A stretch of 31,852 nt of DNA from JBNJEM01 sp051745935 (GCA_051745935.1 JBNJEM010000011.1:1-31852); one strand, 5' to 3'; numbered from the stretch's first letter, positions 16,483-25,392 are shown. The notes: a model not told the origin generated them from the letters alone. Translations and numbers: made by a program.

Positions 16483-16689
16483 ATGCGACGACCATTCACG
16501 TTGGAATACTGGGTTGACGACGGCTGGTTCGTGGGGCGTCTGAGAGAGGTTCCTGGCGTGTTCAGCCAAGGCGAAACACTTGAGGAACTGGAGGCCAACA
16601 TCGAGGACGCCTATGACTTGATGCGGGAGAGCCAGCAGGCGCCGGTGCCGTCCGGCTCGCAGTTGAAGGAGGTGGAACTCGATGTATGA
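16483..16689 (+). CDS. hicB: HicB-family antitoxin
   Basis: A 68-aa protein with the HicB antitoxin fold pattern: RRPFTLEYWVDDGWFVGRL, then EVPGVFSQGETLEELEANI and EDAYDLM. HicB proteins bind and neutralise HicA and often repress their own promoter. The start at 16483 is chosen because the family begins at this point and GGAGAAGGACG precedes it; the frame is open further upstream but unlike HicB. No separate DNA-binding domain is visible, so this is the short type of HicB. The last bases overlap hicA (ATGA), typical of a co-translated pair. Here the antitoxin precedes the toxin, whereas classical hicAB has the toxin first. Confidence 0.8.
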   Translation: MRRPFTLEYWVDDGWFVGRLREVPGVFSQGETLEELEANIEDAYDLMRESQQAPVPSGSQLKEVELDV

Positions 16690-16865
16690 AACGCCAGGAG
16701 TTCATCCGCGAATTAGTCCGGGCTGGGTGTCACCTACTGTGCCACGGCAAGAGGCACGACATCTACCGTAATCCGGCAAACGGACGGCGAGCTCCAGTGC
16801 CGCGGCATCGGGAAATCCGGGACAGCCTTTGCCAATTGATTCGTCACCAATTGGGACTGTCCTGA
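16686..16865 (+). CDS. hicA: HicA-family mRNA interferase toxin
   Basis: A 59-aa protein beginning MKRQEFIRELVRAGCHLL, followed by CHGKRHDIYRNPANGRRA and PVPRHREI. This is the HicA double-stranded RNA-binding-like fold, and the His of KRHDIY is at the expected catalytic position. HicA cleaves mRNA when free of HicB. The ATG overlaps the hicB stop by four bases. The length matches the family, so the toxin looks complete. The gene is short enough to be missed by automatic calling. An HNH fragment follows in the same frame straight after its stop. Confidence 0.82.
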   Translation: MKRQEFIRELVRAGCHLLCHGKRHDIYRNPANGRRAPVPRHREIRDSLCQLIRHQLGLS

Positions 16866-17012
16866 GAACACTGGGCCGAACCAGCGGATGCACAACTTCA
16901 TCACATCACCTGGGTGAAAGATGACGGCGACAATAGTGCTACAAATCTCATCGCCCTTTGCGGCCACTGCCATGACCTTCACACACGGGGGCATATACCC
17001 GCATCAGCATAA
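16866..17012 (+). pseudogene. HNH endonuclease C-terminal remnant
   Basis: Directly after the hicA stop, in the same frame, the sequence reads LHHITWVKDDGDNSATN, then LIALCGHCHDLHTRGHIP, ending at TAA (17010-17012). The paired HH, the N of DNSATN and the CxxCH knuckle form the HNH nuclease signature. No start codon or N-terminal domain remains, so it appears to be a broken piece of an HNH protein, perhaps from a mobile element. Confidence 0.7.
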
Positions 17013-17132
17013 CGCTATTTGCGCTCATGGTAGGCGGAAGATGAACCTCGCCCCGCGTGAACGCGGGGGCTTCGATCCACACCAACTCCCGCTTGTGCCC
17101 CGACCATGCTCGCATTATGCCGATCGGTCGCC

Positions 17133-18836
17133 TCATCTCTCCTGTGGCGATGCCTGCGCCGGACCGGGCCCGTCAAATCCTTCCATTCCACCGGCGTTTT
17201 CATCTCGAAACTCCGAGGCACCGAATCCACCCATTCCGCCTGGCGTGTCGAGAGGCGGACGGAGATCAAGTGACCTCATCACGTCCTCAACGCGACGATG
17301 CGCCTCACGAGTATGACAGACAAGGATACCGTGACCGAATGGTTTCAAGTAGGTTGATGCCTTATCACCACAACTATCTTCAGTCTCCGGCATCAGCCGC
17401 CTCAACAACTCAATTGTCTCGTCGACCGGCACGCGCTCCGCAAGCCAATAGATACGGACATATCGCGTGGTGCTCGGTTCCAACAAATTACGCTCGATTT
17501 CTCGGGCTTTCCTGAGTCGCGCTAGGAGATGTTCGATCCGCTGGTGGTTCTCGAGTGACTGGTTAATCACAAGCGATGTTGGAAAAAACATCTCCATGAG
17601 GACACCGCGACCACCCGCGACGCCCCAGGACTCGGGCGCAATTTCGTTTAGGATGACGTCTTGCAGAGCAAAATAGTCACCAACCGACCCACCGCCCCAA
17701 CAACTGGAAGCACCCCCACGACAGCTTGCGGTCACCAGATCGTGTACCGGATATATCCGGGTTAGCATGTGCTCGCAGGCGAGTTGTTCCGTCGTAATGA
17801 CGAGAAACGGATGGTCATAGATCACAGTCAAGTCATGTGGCTGGACCGCTCGGCGTAATGCTTGCCATAAAGGGTCCTTGTTAGCGGAAAAATCCACCTT
17901 ACATGACTCTTTACAGCGGTCGTCATCGAACCCCCGGTTATCGAGACGGATCCCCACTTTGGTCTGACCATTCAACCGCTTGATGAGTTTCGTCAACGTG
18001 ACCGACTGCACATTCAGTGTCACGGGTTGAAAAAGCGGTGGTTCGCTTCCCGCATCGAAGTGAAATCCGTACCACGGGACAGTGACTTTGTTCGGGGCTG
18101 TTTCATTCCGCTTGACACGCCGCATCGTCTCCAGAAGCATCTCAATCTGTTTCGCATTCCCCCACGTCTGCCGGAAGACGAATGTGCCGGAGAACACCGA
18201 AATACTACCGGGCCCCGTGCCCACATCCCAAGTGTCTGGCCCAACAACACTCGTAATCAATTCAGTATACGTATCATAATCGTACCCCGCCTCTCCCATC
18301 CCAGGCGTTCCAACCACGTCCATCACCGGCAATACCGTCAGTCGCGGGTTATCCTCCGCCGCCTCACCCGTCGTTAGTACCAGCTTCCCGTCTTCGATGA
18401 TCCAAGACAGATCCGCGACAGCCAGCAGGTGGTGCAACATGTTTCGCGTACTGAGCTGTTCGGCGTGCAATGTACCCAGCACGTAATCGGACGCGAGTCC
18501 AACGAGCGCCAGCGAGTCCTTGTCCACCCGACACGGCACGTGTTTGTTCAGCACTGCCGCCAATTGAGCGATTGTCACTTGGTCGAAATTCCAATCGTGC
18601 GGCGTCTCCAATGCCTCCGCCACTCTTCGCTCCGCATCGTTCATGATCGACGTCTTGGGAGGCGGGGGGATATGTTCACGTTCAAGTATCTGACCCGGCG
18701 ATACAGGAATCAGGTTGCAGGCACTGTACTCTGGGAATCCCCATTGCTCTTGGGCCAGAAGCGACGAACTGGTAACAAAGCCGATGAACGTGAAAAACAA
18801 GATACGAACCAACTCACAAGACCCGTGTCGTGGCAT
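17133..18836 (-). CDS. Exported protein of unknown function
   Basis: A 567-aa protein. The N-terminus (MPRHGSCELVRI, then LFFTFIGFVTSSSLLAQ) is a signal peptide, with cleavage likely after LLAQ. I chose the ATG at 18836, not the one 45 bases upstream, because GAGAGGG stands at 18845-18851 and the signal peptide then begins at once. The body has two related halves, each with a helix-strand unit (DQVTIAQLAAVLNKHVPCRV near residue 85, VTLTKLIKRLNGQTKVGIRL near 280) followed by a stretch ending in a DLSWIIEDGKLVLTT-like strand. These recall secretin/STN-type small domains found in planctomycete proteins. The C-terminus is Gly-rich (GGMGGFGASEF). Function is unknown. Confidence 0.65.
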   Translation of the reverse strand: MPRHGSCELVRILFFTFIGFVTSSSLLAQEQWGFPEYSACNLIPVSPGQILEREHIPPPPKTSIMNDAERRVAEALETPHDWNFDQVTIAQLAAVLNKHVPCRVDKDSLALVGLASDYVLGTLHAEQLSTRNMLHHLLAVADLSWIIEDGKLVLTTGEAAEDNPRLTVLPVMDVVGTPGMGEAGYDYDTYTELITSVVGPDTWDVGTGPGSISVFSGTFVFRQTWGNAKQIEMLLETMRRVKRNETAPNKVTVPWYGFHFDAGSEPPLFQPVTLNVQSVTLTKLIKRLNGQTKVGIRLDNRGFDDDRCKESCKVDFSANKDPLWQALRRAVQPHDLTVIYDHPFLVITTEQLACEHMLTRIYPVHDLVTASCRGGASSCWGGGSVGDYFALQDVILNEIAPESWGVAGGRGVLMEMFFPTSLVINQSLENHQRIEHLLARLRKAREIERNLLEPSTTRYVRIYWLAERVPVDETIELLRRLMPETEDSCGDKASTYLKPFGHGILVCHTREAHRRVEDVMRSLDLRPPLDTPGGMGGFGASEFRDENAGGMEGFDGPGPAQASPQER

Positions 18837-19823
18837 CACCTTAACCCTCTCGGAAAAATCACCTCGCAAACGTCCCGGCACAAGACGGCCCCAGCGGCCT
18901 CTGTGTCCCCTGCGTTACTCGACCTCTCAATCCAAGTCTTGCCCATCTGCCACATCCTGCCAGGAAAATCGTCGTTTATTCCAGAATAGCAAAATAATCA
19001 CTCCGCATGACGGTGACTAGGCGCGCGGAAACACCGCCCCCGGGGGGCTGCCGGAAGCGGGGGGCGATGGGAGTGGCTCATTGGCTTAAAAGGGCAAAAT
19101 AAGCGGGTTTCTGATTCCCGTCTGGATGAGTCGACGCATGCAAATGGTGTCGATAGATCGAGGGTGACGTGTGAAGACGCCGGTGAGGAGGCGGAAGGTG
19201 TGAGGCGTGGCCGCCGCAAGTCTTGGACTCCCGGTCGCTTGCGTTGCTCACCACGCGCCCTCCTGTGTCGATTGGGTCCGGGGAGGGGTGTGTCGATTGT
19301 CGTGATCACTGGCGTTACGGAGCGATCGGGATTCGTATTGCTATGACTGTATGGGGGCGGGGTTTTGTGCTTGTACACATCGCATCGACTCACGGCGTCT
19401 CCGCCACGGACCCGCGGAACGGCCGACCACGGGGCAGTCGCTATGCCTTCCACGAAAAAAGGAGGCTAGCTATTGAAGGCTGCGTCAAGAGAATGTCGAA
19501 TGCCTGATATGGGATGAGTTTCTGGAACTGGGTCACCCAGCGGATTGCGGCGCTGAGGGTCCGGGCCACGGCGCTGCAACACAGGAATGATTTGTGAATT
19601 GAGACCCCGTTGGTAGTCAACGCGGAGTTTCCGGCACCATACTTTTCGCCGGTGTCCAGTGACATGTAGACTCGTGGTTTATCCACTAACAGGAGCGAAT
19701 GATGAAACGCACAACGACTGCCGCTGCAGGGGGAGTGAAGCTTGCGGGTAACGCGGCCGGGCGGATACCCTGAAGACAGGGACGGCGGCGCGCCCCGAGA
19801 AACGAAGCATATCTGGGAGCGCG
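18837..19823. other. Gene-poor stretch of about 1 kb
   Basis: I find no recognisable gene. Open frames on both strands here are short, lack family resemblance and overlap each other. A minus-strand frame at 19441-19686 and a tiny plus-strand frame near 19700 with AGGAG before it were considered, but neither can be supported. No strong inverted repeat stood out. Confidence 0.5.
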
Positions 19824-20249
19824 ATGGAGATGATTTTGGATATGGTCGGCTATGTCATCTACTACTTGATTGGGGCGCTTGTTGGTGTACTCTATCCGCC
19901 GAAGTCTCGCGAGTGGGCTCGATGGCAACTATGTGGTGTAACGTTTGGACTGACTGCTGTTATTGCACTCGGTCTTTCCGCAGTACTTTCCCGGCTGGCC
20001 ATTCTCTCTCCGCTGGCGTGGCCTTTAGTCGTAATCGGCATCACCTGTATGCTAGGATATGTCGTTGTTGGCAACATGTGTCGGAAGTTTCACGAGGGTG
20101 AGGGGACATCCTACGAGATACACGATATCGAGCGAGAGACATTCGACCGCGCGCCTGATAAACATGCGCCCCCGGAAGCGCTCAGGCTGGCGATTCTCCT
20201 GAGTTGCATTGTAGCCATCAGTTACTTGGTTGCCACACCACTCCGGTGA
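19824..20249 (+). CDS. Small multi-pass membrane protein, unknown function
   Basis: A 141-aa hydrophobic protein with four likely membrane helices: about residues 7-25 (YVIYYLIGALVGVLYP), 37-60, 63-83 (PLVVIGITCMLGYVVVG) and 121-138 near the C-terminus. An acidic soluble loop at about 90-118 separates helices three and four. GGAG stands eight bases before the ATG. Hydrophobic periodicity and codon use support real coding, but I do not recognise the family. It stands alone, with non-coding DNA on both sides. Confidence 0.55.
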   Translation: MEMILDMVGYVIYYLIGALVGVLYPPKSREWARWQLCGVTFGLTAVIALGLSAVLSRLAILSPLAWPLVVIGITCMLGYVVVGNMCRKFHEGEGTSYEIHDIERETFDRAPDKHAPPEALRLAILLSCIVAISYLVATPLR

Positions 20250-20391
20250 GTGATAGACTGTTTCCGCCTAGCGCTCCTCGGGATGACGGGCCAATCCGGC
20301 CAACGGCTCGTCCGCCTTGACTCAGGACATGCGTTTGGCGAGATGGGTTCTTGGAACGTTCGGAGGATGGCGGAGCAGTCGCTGAAGACTG

Positions 20392-21237
20392 TTATGGCGG
20401 CAACACACCAGCAGCGCCAGCAACGGTAACGACAACGCCAAACTTCGACGTGAGATTATCTGCCTCTTCTTGTGGTGCGAACAACATCGAGTTCTGGCGA
20501 TGGATAGCAGACAAAACTAGTCCCAGACGATCTGCCACGCGCTGGTTAACGGCCTGGGCACGCTGGTCAAGATAAGATCGCAAGTAGCGGAGGTCGCTGA
20601 TTTCAGGCATGAGCATTCGTGGCGAATCAACGTGCCTTCGGGCAAGTACTTTCAACTTGGCGGCATCGGATCGAGTAAGCACACCCACGTTATGGACCAG
20701 AGAATGCCGCAGTTGCCAAACAACATTCATTGTGCGGAATTCGTCACCGTTAGGTGGGAAGATGTGAAAAGGATCGCCGACTCCAGTGGGGTGTTTGAGG
20801 AATTTCTTGAACCGATCGTTGATTTGCCTGCAACTAAGCCATGTATCTGATTCGCACAACGCCGTACCAGCCGAGGAGTCCTCAAAGTGCGCTGCCAAGA
20901 AACTGCCTTTGACTGATAGTTCATCAAAACGGTTGTCAACGACTCTATCACACAGGTGGTCAACGCACACGCTGGCGATGTCCTTAAAGAACCGTTCCAT
21001 CGACTGCACTAGGTTCACTAGCAACATATTGTTGAGAACGTGCAAATGGCGCTCACGAACGGCAGGATAGTGCGCGACCTTCTCCAACGGCCGTACAAGA
21101 TACTTTCGCATATTCATCGCAGCGTTCGCAGCGAGAGTATAGTGAGCGAGGGGAGTAGTCGCTTCGGCAGGCATCGGACCAACGTGCCCCAGCATGTCCT
21201 CGATCTTCGCTTGGTAATCAATAGGTGGTCTGGGCAT
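20392..21237 (-). CDS. HEPN-like protein (R-x4-H motif)
   Basis: A 281-aa, mostly helical protein. Residues 171-185 read VVWQLRHSLVHNVGV, giving R177-x4-H182, the R-x4-6-H signature of HEPN ribonuclease and nucleotidyl-transfer partners. An earlier helix (MLLVNLVQSMERFFKDIASV) fits the first long HEPN helix. HEPN proteins serve in toxin-antitoxin, Abi and CRISPR effectors, but some lack catalysis, so ribonuclease activity is only inferred. No recognisable MNT antitoxin lies beside it. The gene upstream on the same strand (21360-22208) is of unknown family, and the two are separated by about 120 bp holding three 18-bp tandem repeats. The ribosome binding site is weak (AAGAG). Confidence 0.6.
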   Translation of the reverse strand: MPRPPIDYQAKIEDMLGHVGPMPAEATTPLAHYTLAANAAMNMRKYLVRPLEKVAHYPAVRERHLHVLNNMLLVNLVQSMERFFKDIASVCVDHLCDRVVDNRFDELSVKGSFLAAHFEDSSAGTALCESDTWLSCRQINDRFKKFLKHPTGVGDPFHIFPPNGDEFRTMNVVWQLRHSLVHNVGVLTRSDAAKLKVLARRHVDSPRMLMPEISDLRYLRSYLDQRAQAVNQRVADRLGLVLSAIHRQNSMLFAPQEEADNLTSKFGVVVTVAGAAGVLPP

Positions 21238-21249
21238 CGCGGAACTCTT

Positions 21250-21303
21250 GGCTCGTATAGCAGCGAAGGCTCGTATAGCAGCGAAGGCTCGTATAGCAGC
21301 GAA
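21250..21303. repeat. Three perfect 18-bp tandem repeats
   Basis: The unit GGCTCGTATAGCAGCGAA is repeated three times without a mismatch, ending 12 bases upstream of the start codon of the minus-strand HEPN-like gene. It lies in that gene's leader, so copy number could affect expression. Perfect identity suggests recent expansion. Confidence 0.95.
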
Positions 21304-21359
21304 GGGTCGTCATTCGCGGTGGAAATATTTGTTATGGCGGCTGTGCCCACAAACGTCCT

Positions 21360-22208
21360 TTACAGACCACTCGAACTCTCCGACGTAGGTTCATCTTCAA
21401 TCAATTCCCAGTCATTGTTACTTCCTTGCCAGCACATCAAAAAACTCCGGTTTCCCCGCTCGTCTGACTCGGCTACATTGCTGATCTCTTCAGGAGTAAT
21501 CTCCTCCCCGTTGCCAGTCTCGTTCGGATCACGCACCAGAAGTGGATTATTGATTTGACGGAGTTCTTGAGCTAACTCGTCTGGTGGAGCGGGGAATTCC
21601 ATCCGACTCATGAGCGTCGGATCGCCGTCAACAGTCCACCAGATGTCCTCTGAGTCCTCCTGATTCTCAAGCCAGTCTCCAAGGCTGCGGGCCTGCACGA
21701 CATAATGGGGCTGTTCGGCGACCGATACCGGAAACAAACGCACCGGAAATGTCGCCGGACATTTTGTGAGAGCTTGACGGATACGATAGGGCGTGCAGGT
21801 CGGCGTAAGGGTAACGTCAAATGCGATTTCATCTAGGCCTTCAACGGGAGTCAGGTCGGAAATCTCAGCGTCGTCAAAGTGCTGCACAAGAAAGTCCCGT
21901 AGCCAAGCCGCATTGTCTTCTCCCTCGCATCGAATCCGACACGTACCGTGGTGACGCTCGGCCCACACCTTGAACTTCACTTTCAGGTTTATTCGCAGTG
22001 CATTGGCAAGTGGACCGACATCTTGCTTCTTCAATGCGCGGACGACTGCTTCCGCAGTCTCCTCGTCAAGCCCAGCTTTCGTGAGGTCCGAAATCTTGAG
22101 CTTGCAAAGATCGAGCTTTTGGTGCGTGTCAATCCAATGCTCGGCCCCACACGGTTGGTCGGCCGCTGCCCGACGGATTGATTCCAGCATTTCTGCTCCC
22201 GTTGCCAT
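21360..22208 (-). CDS. Unrecognised 282-aa protein
   Basis: The protein begins MATGAEMLESIRRAAADQP and has no signal peptide or membrane helix, so it is probably cytoplasmic. A possible helix-hairpin segment (DLTKAGLDEETAEAVVRALKK) lies at about residues 40-61. A charged alpha/beta part follows at about 70-165, and the C-terminal third is acidic (for example NGEEITPEEISNVAESDE). A GGAGC stands 12 bases before the ATG. It reads toward the HEPN-like gene and may be co-transcribed with it. A partner or regulator role is speculative. I do not recognise the family. Confidence 0.55.
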   Translation of the reverse strand: MATGAEMLESIRRAAADQPCGAEHWIDTHQKLDLCKLKISDLTKAGLDEETAEAVVRALKKQDVGPLANALRINLKVKFKVWAERHHGTCRIRCEGEDNAAWLRDFLVQHFDDAEISDLTPVEGLDEIAFDVTLTPTCTPYRIRQALTKCPATFPVRLFPVSVAEQPHYVVQARSLGDWLENQEDSEDIWWTVDGDPTLMSRMEFPAPPDELAQELRQINNPLLVRDPNETGNGEEITPEEISNVAESDERGNRSFLMCWQGSNNDWELIEDEPTSESSSGL

Positions 22209-23438
22209 GCGGCTTGCTCCGGTTCGATTTCCTCGGCGGTTGTGACTGAGTGTTCTCGGCTATTCTGGCTATTCTACAGAATGCTCGACGATTCTAGAAC
22301 TGCATGACAGAACAACTAGAGTGAACAGAAGGTGAAGTCCCTATTCGTCTCAGCCTGCCCATCTTCCGGCGTTTTCATCAGCCCAGCCCTGGCGTCCGTA
22401 GGACGATCTCGTTGTGCCACCGCGGAAGGTCGCCGGAGATCAACGAGAGCCAGCGCCTTCGCGGACATGTCCCCGCGTCGTCAATCAGTTCGTAACACGA
22501 CAACTAACGCATATGGCACCGACGCGTCTGCGCGCACCAATCTAATCGTCCCAATGTCATAGACCCTCAAGTTGCCAACCCGCTTCGGTCACATCGACCC
22601 GCGCACCCGACGCCTCAGTGTCCATACCCGCTCGAGTGATCAGAATAATGCCCCGCGCTCTCCCGTTCGGGTGCCCAGGGCCTTGCCATGGTCTTGCCTG
22701 CTCGCGGACGCCGACTGTGCAAGATGTGCGCGACGTGGTTGACCTTTCCACCGGGTGCGGTATCCCCGGTGGCATCGAGGCAGGTCGGGCCTGGCCCGTC
22801 CGGAAAAAACGAGCTGGGGTAGAATCAACAAGTCATGGCGTCATCGCCTCCCGACACCTTTGGCCCTTGTTAGCCTAGAACAATGCGGGTTCTTGCATGC
22901 GTCAGCAATCCATTCCGCTGGTGGCGCAACTACTCGAGAAGAAGAGATCCTTTCCTCGATGCTGGGCGATCCGGATTTGGGTAACCGTTCACGGGCAAGA
23001 AACTGATATTCCCGGACGTTCGTACTTCCGTTGCACATCTTGAAGGAAGGCTTTTCAAGGTGTAAATGCCACGAACTTGTCCCGTGGTCCGTTACGTTTC
23101 ACGCTACGACGACGAGGAGTGGTGTGTCTGGCCCGTGTGTAGCGGCGAGCGTGATCCAGCACGGACAAGCCCGTGGCATCCATGCGGGCCTTGCGTGTCC
23201 AGGCCGTGTAGCGGCGCCCGTGAACGGCTACGGATTTGGAGGACCCGGCGTATGCGACGAGTTACTTCCGGGACTACAAGTACCTCGCGCGGCTGATGCA
23301 GGAGCTGGAAAACCTCCTTCACCGTCTGACCGCGCGCGTTGCTGAGCGGCTCGAAAACCATGGTACCGTGATTGGCCCCAGGACAAGGCAAGCAGCTTTC
23401 CAACTCAACCGTGCCGCCTCACGTTTTACTCCCACGGC
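22209..23438. other. Gene-poor stretch of 1.2 kb with small hairpins
   Basis: No gene can be supported. Just upstream of the 282-aa gene, 22255-22305 has several TTCT/AGAA half-sites, including ATTCTACAGAAT and TTCTAGAA, which might be operator-like. A hairpin CCACCGGG/CCCGGTGG lies at 22748-22772 and a palindrome CGGGCCTGGCCCG at 22786-22798. Both resemble short dispersed repeats. A frame near 23236 encodes a plausible amphipathic helix but has no identity. Confidence 0.5.
23066..23179. repeat. Inverted-repeat element of about 114 bp
   Basis: The left end ATGCCACGAACTTGT (from 23066) is matched inversely by ACAAGCCCGTGGCAT (23165-23179), with extension to CCGT/ACGG. The arms are imperfect. 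No coding capacity lies inside. It resembles the short dispersed inverted repeats found elsewhere in the window. Confidence 0.45.
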
Positions 23439-24944
23439 TCACCTGGCGCACGGCACCGATTCAGGATCGAGCTGAACGGCCGTATTGTTTTTGCCGTTGT
23501 CCTCGACCGGGCCCACCGATTCGATCGTGCTGTTGCGCACTTTGTTACCAAGCACCACTTTCGCCGTCGTGTGGTTAGTCAGTTTTGAGTCAACAAAAGG
23601 CTTTTTTCTGCCCACGCGGATGCGGCGGACTTTTTCCGGCAGCGGTCGTTCGCCATCGGCGTGAAGCACGAAAACGCTTGATTTGCCGCAGAGGTGGCCG
23701 ACGTCGGTCGGCCGGCCAAGGTTCGTCCCGTCGGTAGGCTCGACGCCTTCACGCGGCCCCTTGACCGTCACCTCGTAAAAGCTGTTTTCCGGCACGCCGT
23801 CCCGCGTCAGATTGAACAGCGGGCTGTAGGCGACATCGCCCCCACAGTTCCGCATGACCACCCGTCCATGCTTGCCCGCCGTCACGTCAAAGCCGAAATA
23901 GCCGGGCTCGCGCACCGTCACGTTGCAAAGCTCCACGTTGCCATGAGCATGAATCTGAGCGCCGCAGCGGAATCGCTCGATCGTCGTGTCGATAACGCGG
24001 ATGTTCTTGTCATCGTCGTAGGTGCGTACCGCATCCTCGGTCAAGGGAATCATCTGATCACGCGGGATCTTCCGCTTGCCGCGATACATGATGTAAAAGT
24101 CATATTCTGTCGCCCGCCCCGTCTTTTCCTTGTAGATATCGTTGGTCGGCCGAAGCGTGCCCGTGAACAAGCAATCCTTGATCAGTACGCCATCAGCGCC
24201 TTTGTGAAGATGCACGCCGTGGCCGTATGACTGTTGATATAGCTTGCAGTCGATGAGCTTCGTATGCGCGGCCATGATCGACATGAACGAATGTTTGTCG
24301 AGCGCGCCGAACCGGTTACTACCTTTGCCGTAGAAATCGGAATAACCGTAGGGAATGGAGCCTTTGATGACGAACGTACAGCCGCGGAAAACGTTGCCAT
24401 CGCCAGTGACCTCGAACTCGTTCTCGGTCGGGTTGAACTTGGGGTAACGCCGATCGACCACGTTGCGGAAGTAGCCGCCCTCGAACGTGTTACGGTCACC
24501 GTTGATGTGCCATGAATCCGCGACGTGGGCCTTTTTGGTGAGCTTGCTTTGGACGGAGACAGGCGTCTCGATCACCACGCCGCGCAGATCGAAGTGGTTG
24601 TTTGAGCCGTCAACGGCGAAAATATGCTGCTGATTCTTTTCGGGGATCGGCCTATCGACCTTTTCCGCGCGGTAAATCCCGGGCCTCATGCGGATCTTCT
24701 GGCTGTTTTGCTTGATCGCCGCGCGAAATTCATCCAGCGAATCGATCACGTGAAAGCCCTCGCGCACCTCAAAGTCCTCGGGATTGGGCGAGGGATCCGG
24801 CGGCTCGCGATAAATGGTTTGCATCGGCGGGTTCTCCGACAACTGCATGCCCAGGTCCTTCTGCTGTTGAGCATGAAGGGCTCCGGAGGCGACCGCGCCC
24901 AGCGTGAACGCGAGGACCAGGAACCATAAAACGGGAAATCGCAT
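23439..24944 (-). CDS. Secreted right-handed beta-helix protein
   Basis: A 501-aa protein with signal peptide MRFPVLWFLVLAFTLGA through GALHAQ. The start at 24944 is set by AAGGGAG eight bases upstream and by the signal peptide; the frame is open 35 codons further upstream. The body has the look of a parallel beta-helix, with short repeating strands such as NVFRGCTFVIKGS, HTKLIDCKLYQ and GVLIKDCLFTG between about residues 130 and 400, as in pectate-lyase-like and NosD-like proteins. It opens with a DSLDEFRAAIKQN segment and GIYRAEK, typical of the N-terminal cap. No catalytic residues can be assigned, so the substrate (perhaps a polysaccharide) is unknown. Confidence 0.7.
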   Translation of the reverse strand: MRFPVLWFLVLAFTLGAVASGALHAQQQKDLGMQLSENPPMQTIYREPPDPSPNPEDFEVREGFHVIDSLDEFRAAIKQNSQKIRMRPGIYRAEKVDRPIPEKNQQHIFAVDGSNNHFDLRGVVIETPVSVQSKLTKKAHVADSWHINGDRNTFEGGYFRNVVDRRYPKFNPTENEFEVTGDGNVFRGCTFVIKGSIPYGYSDFYGKGSNRFGALDKHSFMSIMAAHTKLIDCKLYQQSYGHGVHLHKGADGVLIKDCLFTGTLRPTNDIYKEKTGRATEYDFYIMYRGKRKIPRDQMIPLTEDAVRTYDDDKNIRVIDTTIERFRCGAQIHAHGNVELCNVTVREPGYFGFDVTAGKHGRVVMRNCGGDVAYSPLFNLTRDGVPENSFYEVTVKGPREGVEPTDGTNLGRPTDVGHLCGKSSVFVLHADGERPLPEKVRRIRVGRKKPFVDSKLTNHTTAKVVLGNKVRNSTIESVGPVEDNGKNNTAVQLDPESVPCAR

Positions 24945-25105
24945 AAGAAAACTCCCTTCGTGTGAAACAACCATTCGCGGGCCAGGTGAATGTTGGCGTG
25001 GTTGAATTGGCGTGGTTGAAGTTGACAGCCTCGGGCGGCTACACGGCATGGATCGCTGGCGGCGAACAACGTCACCGTCTCTGACGTTCGCTGCTGCTCG
25101 TCAGA

Positions 25106-25195
25106 TTATGCGGGCGCCGGCGGCGTCATCGCCGCGACCACACAAGTGACGATCGCAAGCCCGCCAAGCCACGTGAAAACAGAACGTGCCCTCAT
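25106..25195 (-). CDS. Possible 29-aa exported or membrane peptide
   Basis: A short frame reads MRARSVFTWLGGLAIV, TCVVAAMTPPAPA and stop. It has a strong ribosome binding site (AAGGAG, six bases before the ATG), a positively charged start and one hydrophobic core, like a signal peptide or single-span small protein. Planctomycetes carry many such peptides, but the length alone makes this uncertain. It lies about 160 bp upstream of the beta-helix gene on the same strand. Confidence 0.4.
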   Translation of the reverse strand: MRARSVFTWLGGLAIVTCVVAAMTPPAPA

Positions 25196-25392
25196 CAGCA
25201 TCTCCTTCCGAAAGGTGCATCAGCGAGCCGGCGTCGACATTATCGAGATCAGACCAAAAAGAGGAAGCTGCGATGCTCTTTTGTACATTTGAGTATAAGC
25301 GTTTATCCACGTTTATTAGCGGTTCGGTTACTGTGCAGTCCGTCGTACGCGCAATGGAACACGAATTGACCCTATTGTTGCATAAAGACGGC

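Noticed and set aside
19441..19686. 81-codon minus-strand frame
   Set aside because: No recognisable motif, no clear ribosome binding site, and no neighbour suggesting a role.
19700..19771. Tiny plus-strand frame starting MMKRTTTAAAGG with AGGAG upstream
   Set aside because: Only about 23 codons with low-complexity content; not enough to call a gene.
21250..21303. The 18-bp repeats as a CRISPR array
   Set aside because: Units are directly abutting with no spacers and are too short; no cas genes are nearby.
22557..22775. 72-codon minus-strand frame in the gene desert
   Set aside because: It runs through a hairpin repeat and shows no family pattern.
23236..23475. Plus-strand frame with a YFRDYKYLARLMQELENLL helix
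   Set aside because: A plausible amphipathic helix, but no family match, and the C-terminal half overlaps the beta-helix gene. It may be a gene remnant but cannot be supported.
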